Positions 6,959-14,905 of a DNA stretch of 64,000 nt are shown here, piece by piece (positions within the stretch are counted from its first letter, which is position 1; the number at the start of each line of letters is the position of its first letter). Where the stretch lies: the NCBI GenBank assembly GCA_910579805.1, contig CAJTWM010000006.1, positions 1-64,000 of the forward strand, read 5' to 3'. The position numbers were made by a program, and so were the translations under genes. Source of the stretch: an uncultured Lachnospiraceae bacterium. GTDB lineage: Bacteria > Bacillota > Clostridia > Lachnospirales > Lachnospiraceae. The notes beneath the pieces were generated by a model. It made no database searches. It was not told where the DNA came from and was given only the letters and a program-made list of their open reading frames with translations.

Positions 6959-7360
6959 TTAAATTAATCCAAGCACCCCAATAATCCCTAAAATAAAGCC
7001 ACACACAATACCTACAATAATCAGATTCTTTATAAACCGTAAATCTCCGGCAATCTGGTGTATATCATCATAAAGCGGATCATTCCTCTGTGCAACTATT
7101 TTATTTTCAATTCGTTCTTTTTCTTTCTTCTCATGCTCTATTTCTTCATCTGATTTAATATTCCTGAGATAATCTGCTACTTTTTTATGTGTAGCATCTG
7201 AAATGACTTCATCAACGGGAATATCCCCAGAATTATATGCGTTTATTTTACTTCTACATTTACCACATATTCTATACGATTCATTATCAATTTCTATGTA
7301 ATCAAAATCTACATCCAAAAATGGAATCTTCTTACCGCAACAGTTGCAAACATCTGCCAT
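6959..7360 (-). CDS. Zinc-ribbon protein with a C-terminal membrane helix
   Basis: 133 residues. CNCC and CGKC (residues about 5-8 and 33-36) make a zinc ribbon like that of the next gene. A charged helical middle (SDEEIEHEKKEKERIENK) leads to a C-terminal hydrophobic helix (IVGIVCGFILGIIGVLGLI), so it should be tail-anchored with the ribbon in the cytoplasm. First gene of the leftward four-gene set. The ATG follows GAAGGAGAAATGAC in the minus reading. Confidence 0.55.
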   Translation of the reverse strand: MADVCNCCGKKIPFLDVDFDYIEIDNESYRICGKCRSKINAYNSGDIPVDEVISDATHKKVADYLRNIKSDEEIEHEKKEKERIENKIVAQRNDPLYDDIHQIAGDLRFIKNLIIVGIVCGFILGIIGVLGLI

Positions 7361-7839
7361 AATGTCATTTCTCCTTCTTTTGTCTCATCCAATAAGGGGG
7401 TGGAGATATGTTTAAATCTCCCATATAATTACCACCCTATATCGCCATATACCCTTATATAGAACACCCAATTTTACCGAACATTTCCACCGCATCCCAA
7501 TAAATGCAAGAAAAAATACAGATTTTGGGATAGATAACATCCTAATAAATGTAAAAAATCATACAGTAAATGGGATTATATCACTACACAAATTCTTCTT
7601 ACCAAAGATATTCTTTCCTACGTCATTCATGTTTACTAACCACATCATACATTATACTAAATATCACTCCTGCAATCAATGATTTTCAGTGTTTATTCTG
7701 GTTTGATAAATCAGTAAAAAAAAATAGCTATATCAGATAAAGTATTGTTATCCAATATAGCCATAGTTCTATTATGGGGGGGCAGGTTTTCATCAGAAAA
7801 TTCTAAGTACCTACTATATAATGGTATATACCCCAAATA
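7361..7839. other. Intergenic region with hairpins and two tandem repeats
   Basis: About 480 bases with no supported gene. It holds a nested hairpin at 7398-7437 (outer GGGTGG/CCACCC, inner GGAGAT/ATCTCC), the tandem repeats annotated separately, and CACTACACAAATT at 7582-7594, which recurs at the right end of the element. A plus-strand frame at 7745-8062 crosses into the next gene and looks like a shadow. Confidence 0.5.
7494..7576. repeat. Two tandem 38-base units bounded by inverted repeats
   Basis: Unit 1 runs 7494-7531 and unit 2 runs 7539-7576, a 45-base period. Both start ATCC(C/T)AATAAATG(C/T)AA and end with GGGAT, so each is also a stem (ATCCCAA/TTGGGAT in the first). They could be protein-binding sites upstream of the leftward zinc-ribbon gene set, which starts 130 bases away. 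Confidence 0.6.
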
Positions 7840-8280
7840 TCAACTGAAATACGTCTTATTCCGTTCCCTCTTAACTGCATCTATCCCTTTATCAAGCAAT
7901 CTCCTGTTTCGATCCATAAAAGCATCCCATGATTTACTATCTTCTTCTTTTTTCTCCGCATTCCTGATACCTCTGTTTACTGCACTTACCACTTCTTTTG
8001 TCCTGTATGCTTCTTCTGACTTTCTCTGTACACCCTCTTCATGGATATTCTGTAAAATCTGATTATGCTTCTGGTTCTGCTGTTCTTCTCTCGCCATTGC
8101 TTTTTCGATATAGGAATTTAGAAGGTTGCTACTATGTTGCACTCTTTCCCTCTCGGTTTCCTCCCTTTTATCCATTTCTAATCTATTTGCTCTCAATCTG
8201 TCATGCTCCTTGCGGTCACGCTCCGCACATACTGATTTAATCATGTTTAATGTTGATTGCATTGTATTTGTTTTGTCCAT
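7840..8280 (-). CDS. Charged helical protein, 146 aa
   Basis: Nearly all charged residues, Gln and Asn, with no clear hydrophobic core (AERDRKEHDRLRANRLEMDK, then KREETERERVQ). It should be a long helix or coiled coil. The ATG follows GGAGGACACTTAACT. It comes after another small helical protein with the same kind of ribosome-binding site and may partner it. No family recognised. Confidence 0.55.
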   Translation of the reverse strand: MDKTNTMQSTLNMIKSVCAERDRKEHDRLRANRLEMDKREETERERVQHSSNLLNSYIEKAMAREEQQNQKHNQILQNIHEEGVQRKSEEAYRTKEVVSAVNRGIRNAEKKEEDSKSWDAFMDRNRRLLDKGIDAVKRERNKTYFS

Positions 8281-8299
8281 AGTTAAGTGTCCTCCAATC

Positions 8300-8491
8300 T
8301 TAATATCTCAACAAATTCTTTTCAACTTCCATCTCTGCTTCAAGCTGTACCCGTTTCTCATTGATTCTGCATAATTCCTGATTATCACGGTTGATATGCG
8401 CTATGGTTTCCTCCGTATCTAAACGGTGAAACTTCTCCGCATATTCATCCTCAATCAGTCTGGTTTTAATTCTTCTTTCAAAATCTGTCAT
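8300..8491 (-). CDS. Small helical protein, 63 aa
   Basis: MTDFERRIKTRLIEDEYAEK then a heptad-like tail (NEKRVQLEAEMEVEKNLL). The ATG follows CAGGAGGACATTTTACA, nearly the same leader as the next gene. It lies 19 bases upstream of that gene and 21 bases after the HNH/AP2-like gene, so all three probably form one transcript. No function recognised. Confidence 0.55.
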   Translation of the reverse strand: MTDFERRIKTRLIEDEYAEKFHRLDTEETIAHINRDNQELCRINEKRVQLEAEMEVEKNLLRY

Positions 8492-8512
8492 TGTAAAATG
8501 TCCTCCTGTAAT

Positions 8513-9724
8513 TTAATTTTCTATATATGGTTGTACTTCATAACGCATAAGAGTATCAAAAACTCTCTGCGGAATATAATTTTTATACTTTACAGCCATT
8601 ACCGTAATATCTGCCTTTTTGATGATTCTATATTCCTCAAATGCTTCTTCTGGTGTATTCCATTCTTCAAGTTTAGCTGGTTCATCATGACCAAATGGTG
8701 TGATTTCCCCATAGTACATATGAGTATCTGGATTGTATCGTACTCCAAGAGGCAAATCGGCAGCATTCGTATACTCAGGATTATCATGTTTCTTGCAGTT
8801 TGTCAGCATTGCATTTATTGTTACGGGAACAATACAGCAATTATCAGGGGAATATTCTTTGCTTCCATTGCCAAATAAATCCTTATCCACCACCATTATT
8901 TCATCTTTTACTGGATAATAATTTTCTAAGTACCAGTCAATAAACAATTCCGGATTTTCAAGCCATTCTTTACATATGGTTGCCCCATCGTAACAATCAT
9001 GGTAATTGGTATACTTATCCCTCTTATAACATCTATTGTATATGCCCTGATAAACCGCATACGCCTTACTTCTGGCTTTGTTTGGGTATTCATAATATTC
9101 TTGTTTTATCTCAATATCATCAATAGTCTTTCTGCCATACATTAAATCATCATAATCTTTGCTTGATACATAGACCAGATTCTTATAATAAAAATTGTTT
9201 TTATCGCCATCAATAAACCAGATTTTTGTGTAATTATTAGGATTTTTCAGAAATATTTTACCCATTAGATTTTTTGTATAATGATCTTCCACACTTACGC
9301 TGCCATCTATATCAAAGAAATTCATCGTGTAATGACTTGCCTTGCTATGCACATGATATTTAAACGGATTCCGCAGATTGTTTACCACTCTTCCATAGTT
9401 AGAAATCCAGTAATTATATGTACCTTCAATCTGAACAAAGGTTTCAAATACATTAATCAGTTTCACATTGATAGGATTGTCATTTTCTGTTATATCCTCG
9501 GCAAACTGAACATTTTTATTTTCATCAAGCACTTTCATTTTTGTAGGCATTTTGGGCTTTAACTGCCTGTTCTTTTCACACCGCTTGCATATCTGGCTAT
9601 AAATTTTTGTTTTGTTCTTATTGATAGAAGACACATCAAAATGGCACAAAGGCAATATCTTTCCGCATTCACTGCAATATCTGTATTTTGTTGTATCTAA
9701 TCCTGTTAAATCTTTTCTGTTCAT
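8513..9724 (-). CDS. Phage-type NUMOD4/HNH-like protein with AP2-like DNA-binding end
   Basis: 403 residues. Residues 15-55 have YCSECGK and CKRCEKNRQ, a likely zinc ribbon. Residues about 95-200 fit NUMOD4 plus HNH_3: YWISNYGRVVNN, then LMGKIFLKNPNNYTKIWFID and GDKNNFYYKNLVYVS. The usual NHIDG is WFIDG, so the central catalytic His is absent. The middle (YNRCYKRDKYTNYHDCYDGA, EYSPDNCCIVP) and the end (LPLGVRYNPDTHMYYGEI, WNTPEEAFEEYR) are typical of phage proteins with an AP2-like domain. It could be a DNA-binding protein derived from a homing nuclease. The ribosome-binding site AAAGGA is rather far from the ATG. Confidence 0.65.
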   Translation of the reverse strand: MNRKDLTGLDTTKYRYCSECGKILPLCHFDVSSINKNKTKIYSQICKRCEKNRQLKPKMPTKMKVLDENKNVQFAEDITENDNPINVKLINVFETFVQIEGTYNYWISNYGRVVNNLRNPFKYHVHSKASHYTMNFFDIDGSVSVEDHYTKNLMGKIFLKNPNNYTKIWFIDGDKNNFYYKNLVYVSSKDYDDLMYGRKTIDDIEIKQEYYEYPNKARSKAYAVYQGIYNRCYKRDKYTNYHDCYDGATICKEWLENPELFIDWYLENYYPVKDEIMVVDKDLFGNGSKEYSPDNCCIVPVTINAMLTNCKKHDNPEYTNAADLPLGVRYNPDTHMYYGEITPFGHDEPAKLEEWNTPEEAFEEYRIIKKADITVMAVKYKNYIPQRVFDTLMRYEVQPYIEN

Positions 9725-9941
9725 TGTTACTTATAATAATTCCTTTCAATTTCGATATGTCTTTAGATAGTCAACACAAAATCGTGTTCACTAATAATTG
9801 AGCATCCCGACTGTATGCTCCGATTCCTATTCATAATAAAAGAGACAATACGATTGATTCATACTGTCTCTGGTTTTAATTAATTATTCAGTTTTTAATG
9901 TATTTCTCATATATTTTCAAATTTGCTATTGACAGTCATCT

Positions 9942-10003
9942 GGGTAAAAGGGGTGGGTTATATAACATATATATCTTAGTTATATACCCCTACCCTTTTA
10001 CCC
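9942..10003. repeat. Long imperfect palindrome after the primase gene
   Basis: GGGTAAAAGGGGTGGGTTA on the left and TATACCCCTACCCTTTTACCC on the right pair around an AT-rich centre. It starts about 15 bases after the stop codon of the primase-like gene (minus reading). No T-run follows, so simple termination is not clear; a role in message stability or replication is possible. Confidence 0.6.
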
Positions 10004-10017
10004 ACCTATCCACCCCA

Positions 10018-11904
10018 TCAAGCTACATCCTCAATAATAATATTGGGATAACCGTCTGATTTAATACGGTATTGCTCTTTCAATGCCTTATTTGCTTTGA
10101 CCTTTTTCAATCCATATAAATCCATAATCTCATTAAGACTACGTTTAATCTGTGTTTCAGTAACTTCATATCTATATTTATTGCCAAGAATATAGACAAC
10201 TTCCTTTTCAGTGCAATATCCTTTTCGCTGGATACACTGTAATATAATCTCGGAAATCTTCAAAGTACGCTCATCACTGGCTTTAGTGGTAGAACGGTCT
10301 ACAATCTCACCATATTCATTCTTCTTTTTCTTATACTGCGGATATATGAAAGCTGCCACATCGAATCCTTCAGAACGGTAGAACATATCAAATGATACTC
10401 CGGCAATTCTATAGCCTTTTTCCTTCCATCTGACACCGTTATTCTCAATCGTGCTTAACTGCTGAATTACCCATGATGGAATTGCATAGAAACTAACATG
10501 ATTACCCTGTCTTTTATCAGTACCGGAATATTTAATTGCCTTGAATAATAGTTCTTTTGGGATTTGTTCATCATCAAGAATACGGATCAGATCATGGTAA
10601 ATCAGCATCTTTATGTATTTGCTCACTTTATCAATCTTTTTCTGGCTGTTACCTTTTCCCAGATAATCCGCTAACTTCTTATTCGTCACAAAGAATACAA
10701 TTTCTCCATCATCATTAGAGAATTTTTCACTGTAGACATTATTCCTTGCAATAGAAAGCATCATAAGAAATGTATCTTTCGCATATTTGATATTCTTATC
10801 AGCCTGTGGACACAATTCTTTAAACTTATTCAGCGTAATATTGCTTATCATAAGGTCAATATTTTCTCTCTGTTCTATGCTCCATTGGGATTCTTTGATT
10901 GATAGGTTGTAGATATTCATGATAAATTGGATTGCTTTGTATTCAGACTTAAAATCGCCCAATAATTCAATTAACTGCTTGATATTCAGTGTGAGATTTT
11001 CAGAACAACACCTATATTTCTGTACGCCATTTTGCGTAGTGAATATATTTGCAGATGGATTATGGTCATCATGCAATACACAACAAAATGACCTCGGATC
11101 GTCTATGTCAATCAGTTCCGCTATATCCAACTCGGAATAGATATAATCCCAAAACTCATTTTTATTCTCAAATTCTATCGGATCATGTGCTAATACCTTG
11201 CGCAGATACTCAATATCATGTTCTTTGATTGCTTTTACATTCAGATTTTCATATGTAGGACGCTCTTTTACAGTATCAGTATCTTTATTTTTGATACCAG
11301 CAGCAGTGCTGTCCTTTTTCTTCTTTGATTTCGGCTTTGCATTGGAAATATACTGTTCAAAATCATCATTCCAGTATTTTTCTATGATGGATTCAGCATT
11401 TATCCTTGTATCATAATCAGGATATAATACTGTATACCCTTTACCGCCGAAAAATAGTCTGTCACGGTTAAAACATACTTCATCAATACCGCCGATAGTT
11501 CCCATAAGCGTAGCCTGTAACTTATCCCTAATATTTCCGTCTGTAATTACTGTATCATTACAGAATATCATGCGGAATTTATGATGTTCCTCTTTGTGGC
11601 TGAATGTCGTATACATAAAACATGGTGTAATTCCAAGAGAAATAACTTTATTATAGGCTTCTTCTATCCTTATGCCATCGTCAAAATCAAGACCAAATAA
11701 TTGTTGTTCTATCCAGTTTTCAGCTTTATTCCCTCCTGCTAATACTCCCGGCTTAAATGATGCCCCATGAACTAAAGCATCTGCCAAATTTTCAATCGTA
11801 ATATTTACTTGTGTCAAACTTTTCTGTACCCATCCACACTGTTTACCTTGTGGCTTATCTTTGAATCTGTGGTTAAAGTACATACATTTTATGTCATTAC
11901 CCAT
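10018..11904 (-). CDS. Primase-like replication protein of the mobile element
   Basis: 628 residues. Residues 60-115 fit an archaeo-eukaryotic-type primase active site: FGLDFDDG (D73, D75), then YTTFSHKEEHHKFRMIF with H103 and the following basic strand. Residues 274-300 (CCVLHDDHNPSANIF ... YRCCS) resemble the CHC2 primase zinc finger with imperfect spacing. The last 250 residues contain winged-helix-like stretches, as in replication initiators. It probably primes or initiates replication of the element. The start follows TTTAGGAGGTTCA. The upstream intergenic region has inverted repeats that could be an origin. Confidence 0.65.
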   Translation of the reverse strand: MGNDIKCMYFNHRFKDKPQGKQCGWVQKSLTQVNITIENLADALVHGASFKPGVLAGGNKAENWIEQQLFGLDFDDGIRIEEAYNKVISLGITPCFMYTTFSHKEEHHKFRMIFCNDTVITDGNIRDKLQATLMGTIGGIDEVCFNRDRLFFGGKGYTVLYPDYDTRINAESIIEKYWNDDFEQYISNAKPKSKKKKDSTAAGIKNKDTDTVKERPTYENLNVKAIKEHDIEYLRKVLAHDPIEFENKNEFWDYIYSELDIAELIDIDDPRSFCCVLHDDHNPSANIFTTQNGVQKYRCCSENLTLNIKQLIELLGDFKSEYKAIQFIMNIYNLSIKESQWSIEQRENIDLMISNITLNKFKELCPQADKNIKYAKDTFLMMLSIARNNVYSEKFSNDDGEIVFFVTNKKLADYLGKGNSQKKIDKVSKYIKMLIYHDLIRILDDEQIPKELLFKAIKYSGTDKRQGNHVSFYAIPSWVIQQLSTIENNGVRWKEKGYRIAGVSFDMFYRSEGFDVAAFIYPQYKKKKNEYGEIVDRSTTKASDERTLKISEIILQCIQRKGYCTEKEVVYILGNKYRYEVTETQIKRSLNEIMDLYGLKKVKANKALKEQYRIKSDGYPNIIIEDVA

Positions 11905-12221
11905 TGAACCTCCTAAATTACCAGAAATTCAAGAAATATATTTTAGAAGTTTACCAAAATACTCGTACCTTGATTAGTAAAAATTCAGAAATGTTAAGTT
12001 TTAATTTTTTGCATCACAAAAAGGGCTGAACATTTCATTCAGCCCTTTATATCAATGGGTCTTAAAACTTTTAAGTTCCCTGTTGATTTATTTTTCTTTA
12101 TTCAGTTTTTATCATCATATATTGGAATTATTGTGTAGATACACACAATCGACATAGTTAATAGTAGAATTTCTTGAATTTTGGTATTTTCAAAAATATT
12201 TTGATTGCCCTATAATGGGAA
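11905..12221. other. Intergenic region with inverted repeats, possible origin
   Basis: About 320 bases upstream of the primase-like gene. TACCAGAAATTCAAGAAAT (11919-11937) is repeated inverted at 12168-12186. A perfect 6-base palindrome TTGTGT-AGATAC-ACACAA lies at 12131-12148. A terminator for the genes to the right is at 12018-12050. Repeats beside a replication gene are what a plasmid-type origin would show; this is inference. Confidence 0.4.
12018..12050 (-). terminator. Rho-independent terminator
   Basis: An 11-base perfect stem (AAAGGGCTGAA/TTCAGCCCTTT) with a 7-base loop. On the minus strand the stem is followed by TTTTTG, so it ends leftward transcription coming from the HU-like and cold-shock-like genes. 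Confidence 0.75.
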
Positions 12222-12389
12222 TTATTTATCTCTCAGCGGACACCACTTAGGGCTTGTTTTGGGTGGATGATCCACACCCAAATTCCCCATATCGTTAATC
12301 CTGTCTTCATGATCACAATAATAATTCTTATATGTAATATCATACATTTTCACAAATTGACATTCGGCGCAATGCGGCACTCTATTCAT
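12222..12389 (-). CDS. Small zinc-binding protein, 55 aa
   Basis: Reads MNRVPHCAECQFVKMYDITY, then NYYCDHEDRIND, and ends PKWCPLRDK. C7, C10, C25, H27 and C50 form a likely zinc site, and the WCPLR ending is common in small phage proteins of this sort. The ATG follows GAGAGGATGATACATAG. It is the last gene of the leftward run before the terminator at 12018-12050. Confidence 0.6.
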   Translation of the reverse strand: MNRVPHCAECQFVKMYDITYKNYYCDHEDRINDMGNLGVDHPPKTSPKWCPLRDK

Positions 12390-12410
12390 CTATGTATCAT
12401 CCTCTCTTTC

Positions 12411-12848
12411 TTATACTCTTACCGAAAATCCTTTACTTTTCAGATAATCAACCGCCAGTTTCAAAAGTTCCCCATTATTTAAAGTTTCATCCATAGTATC
12501 ATCCCATACATGAGGTTTGTGATTAACAGATAATCCTCCGTGTGTACCTGTATTTGCGAAAGTTGCCACTTCAAAACCAGTTGCATCTACATAGTTATTC
12601 ATGCTCTCATAGTCAATGTACACACTTGCTCTTATGCCGCCTCTGTATGGCTCTGCATCAACTTTTACTGCTGATCGCAAGAAATCTTCTGTCCTTCTGT
12701 AATATTCCGGCTTCCATCCCTGATAATAGTCCAATATAAAATAATTCAATGTTTCATATACATTATCTGCTAATTTATTTACCATATTTAACATTGTAGG
12801 CTGTAATGCTTTTGCTAAATCATCCATATTACTTATGTGTTTTGCCAT
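12411..12848 (-). CDS. Phage-like protein of unknown function
   Basis: 145 residues from the ATG after AAGGAAAGAAAA, overlapping the cold-shock-like gene by 20 bases. A long helix (ALQPTMLNMVNKLADNVYET) leads to YYQGWKPEYYRRTEDFLRSA, a pattern seen in small phage morphogenesis or tail-completion proteins, then a beta-rich part with GTHGG and a C-terminal helix. With no other structural gene in view, the virion assignment is weak. Confidence 0.45.
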   Translation of the reverse strand: MAKHISNMDDLAKALQPTMLNMVNKLADNVYETLNYFILDYYQGWKPEYYRRTEDFLRSAVKVDAEPYRGGIRASVYIDYESMNNYVDATGFEVATFANTGTHGGLSVNHKPHVWDDTMDETLNNGELLKLAVDYLKSKGFSVRV

Positions 12849-13065
12849 TTTTTCTTTCCTTCCCATATGCTTCAATTACAAATAAAACCGCTGCATTATA
12901 CTTTTTTTTATTTGTTTTAAAACCTTTAAAATATACTCGATAACCTGCTTCTATATATTCATCATTCAAGTTTTTTTCATGTAAAAAATAGATTGTGCCA
13001 TCTAAATCATTTTGAATATATCCATATCCTTTATCTCTGTAATATTTCGTTACTACTCCATACAT
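12829..13065 (-). CDS. Cold-shock-domain-like protein
   Basis: 78 residues. GVVTKYYRDKGYGYI, then GTIYFLHEKNL, EAGYRVYFKGF and YNAAVLFVIE follow the strand order of a cold-shock OB-fold (RNP1-like KGYGYI, RNP2-like YFLHE). Such proteins bind single-stranded nucleic acid. The fit to classical CspA is loose. The ATG is weakly preceded by AGGAACTAAAATATTG. Next to HU-like and primase-like genes, a role in element replication or expression is plausible. Confidence 0.6.
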   Translation of the reverse strand: MYGVVTKYYRDKGYGYIQNDLDGTIYFLHEKNLNDEYIEAGYRVYFKGFKTNKKKYNAAVLFVIEAYGKERKNGKTHK

Positions 13066-13105
13066 TTAACAATATTTTAGTTCCTCTCTTTCTCGCAATC
13101 AGTTT

Positions 13106-13519
13106 TTATTCTTCTGGCATATATCCGCTTTTCTTTAAAATATCCATCTGCTGTTTGCTGAATGGTAACTTTTCTAATCCATAAATACCGTTTTCAATAT
13201 TCTTAATCAAAAGCCTGTTCATAACATCACCCAAAAGATTATTACGTCTTATCCTTAGTTTGGTATATGGTGGATTACCACCCTCTTTATTACACCTTGG
13301 AAGATTATAAAAAAGTCGTGTCTTTACTTCCGGTATAATTGTTCCTACTTTTGTAATCTGTACCCTTTCACCTGATAATAATGCTTTTCGGCATTCATCC
13401 ATGTACATATTCAAAATGTTCTCAATAATCCTTTTATCGTAAACATTATCTTTTCTGTCTGATATGCGCTTTGCCATTTTATAAGCTGATAACGCTTCTG
13501 TCCCTTTTACTCTTGCCAT
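13106..13519 (-). CDS. HU-like DNA-binding protein
   Basis: 137 residues. The core GERVQITKVGTIIPEVKTR matches the HU/IHF beta-arm entry (GERVQIPGFGTFEVRERAAR in HU), followed by GGNPPYTKLRIRRN where HU has GRNPQTG. A helical N-terminus (KDNVYDKRIIENILNMYMDE) fits the HU dimer helices. It has about 45 extra residues compared with HU (about 90). It probably bends or packages element DNA. The ATG follows AAAGGAGAAACAAAAGCA. First gene at the right end of the element. Confidence 0.65.
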   Translation of the reverse strand: MARVKGTEALSAYKMAKRISDRKDNVYDKRIIENILNMYMDECRKALLSGERVQITKVGTIIPEVKTRLFYNLPRCNKEGGNPPYTKLRIRRNNLLGDVMNRLLIKNIENGIYGLEKLPFSKQQMDILKKSGYMPEE

Positions 13520-13990
13520 TGCTTTTGTTTCTCCTTTCTGCCATTTGCCAATGAAATATGCTTTTCATGTTATCTGTAATATAATACCTTTTCTGACGCT
13601 CTATGAGGCTCATATAACCGTTTTAGGCAAGATTGTGTCCATTTCCTCACTAAATATATTCAGGCACTAAAATAAGCCCACTATCAATCATATTTCTATA
13701 ACCGATAATGGACTTATTCAGATGTCCAATATTCATTTATGGGTATTCCTATTCGCACCAAACTCTTTTATGTGGTTACTACACAACTACACAATCACTA
13801 CACAAATTTGCTATTGAAATACATGGACTTGTATAGAGATATATGCTACTTTGAACTTGCTCAAACATTGATTGTATAAGGCTTTATAGAGATACATGAA
13901 GATATATAAAAATACATGAAAACAGCACTCAAATTACGATGCCTAGTTTCATAATCCTTCTTTCTCCATTCTGCCCTTTTCCGGCATTTT
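13520..13990. other. Right end region of the mobile element
   Basis: About 470 bases with no supported gene between the HU-like gene and rsgA. It contains three close ACTACACAA repeats (starts 13778, 13786, 13797) and several copies of ATACATG or TATAGAGATA around 13820-13920. Base composition changes from AT-rich to the chromosomal level near 13,950. These short repeats could be recombinase arm-type sites, but no integrase is in the window to support that. Confidence 0.45.
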
Positions 13991-14905
13991 TTAGTACTTC
14001 CTTTTATCTTTCAGTTCTCCGAATAAAGCTTTATAATTTTCATACCGCTTTTTGTGTATCCCGCCGCTTTCCACCGCCCGCTTCACTTCACAATCCGGTT
14101 CATTGATATGGACGCACCCCTGAAAACGGCATTTATCTTCGAAGGGCTTAAACTCGGGATAATACTCTTTCAGCTCGTCTTTCTCCAGATCGAACATCCC
14201 AAGAGAACTAAACCCCGGCGTATCCATAATGAACGTATCCCTGCCTATCGCGATCAGCTCGGAATGCCTTGTAGTATGTTTTCCCCTTGCGATCTTTTCG
14301 CTGATCTCGCCCGTATCCATTTTAATCTCCGACTGAAGTTCATTGATAATGGAGGACTTCCCCACGCCGCTGGGTCCTGCGACCACCGTAGTCTTTCCCT
14401 CTAATACGCTTATCAGTTCCTCCATCCCCCGCTTTTCTTTCACGCTGACAAACAACACCCTGCAACCGCTTTTTTTATAAACGGCCGAAAGGTTATCCGC
14501 CTCCTCTTTTGAAGAAAGATCCGTCTTATTAAAACAGATCATACAAGGTTTTTGCTGCCTGCCCATCATAAGCAGAAAACGGTCCAAAAGGTTCAGGTTC
14601 GGCTCCGGTCTCGTAACCGCAAAGATTACAAGAGCCTGATCGATATTCGCCACCGCAGGACGGATCAGTTCATTCCTTCTCGGCAGTATTTTTTCGATAT
14701 TGCCTATCCTGTTTTCCCTGTCAAGGAGGACGATATCCACATCATCCCCCACAAGCGGCTTTTTGTGATCCTTCCTAAAGATTCCCTTGGCTTTACATTC
14801 ATAAATAATACCGTCCGCCTGTTCCTCTTCTTTTACATAGACGTAATAAAAACCGGCAATTCCTTTTACGATCTTTCCCTGCATAGCTTTAACCTGCCCC
14901 GTCAT
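13991..14905 (-). CDS. rsgA: Ribosome small-subunit maturation GTPase RsgA
   Basis: 304 residues. RsgA is a circularly permuted GTPase that acts late in 30S subunit assembly. The motif order shows the permutation: NKTD (126-129) comes before the P-loop GPSGVGKSS (177-185) and DTPG (228-231). The N-terminus is the OB-fold, and the C-terminus has the zinc knuckle C259, C264, H266, C272. The ATG overlaps the prkC stop (ATGA), so the genes are translationally coupled; an ATG seven codons later is an alternative start. Last gene of the operon; the rpe and thiamine diphosphokinase genes that often follow it in relatives are absent because the mobile element starts here. Confidence 0.95.
   Translation of the reverse strand: MTGQVKAMQGKIVKGIAGFYYVYVKEEEQADGIIYECKAKGIFRKDHKKPLVGDDVDIVLLDRENRIGNIEKILPRRNELIRPAVANIDQALVIFAVTRPEPNLNLLDRFLLMMGRQQKPCMICFNKTDLSSKEEADNLSAVYKKSGCRVLFVSVKEKRGMEELISVLEGKTTVVAGPSGVGKSSIINELQSEIKMDTGEISEKIARGKHTTRHSELIAIGRDTFIMDTPGFSSLGMFDLEKDELKEYYPEFKPFEDKCRFQGCVHINEPDCEVKRAVESGGIHKKRYENYKALFGELKDKRKY

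Noticed and set aside
8426..8878. 150-residue plus-strand frame over the small helical gene and NUMOD4/AP2 gene
   Set aside because: Antisense to two genes with good ribosome-binding sites; Phe/Cys/Ile-rich sequence typical of a shadow frame.
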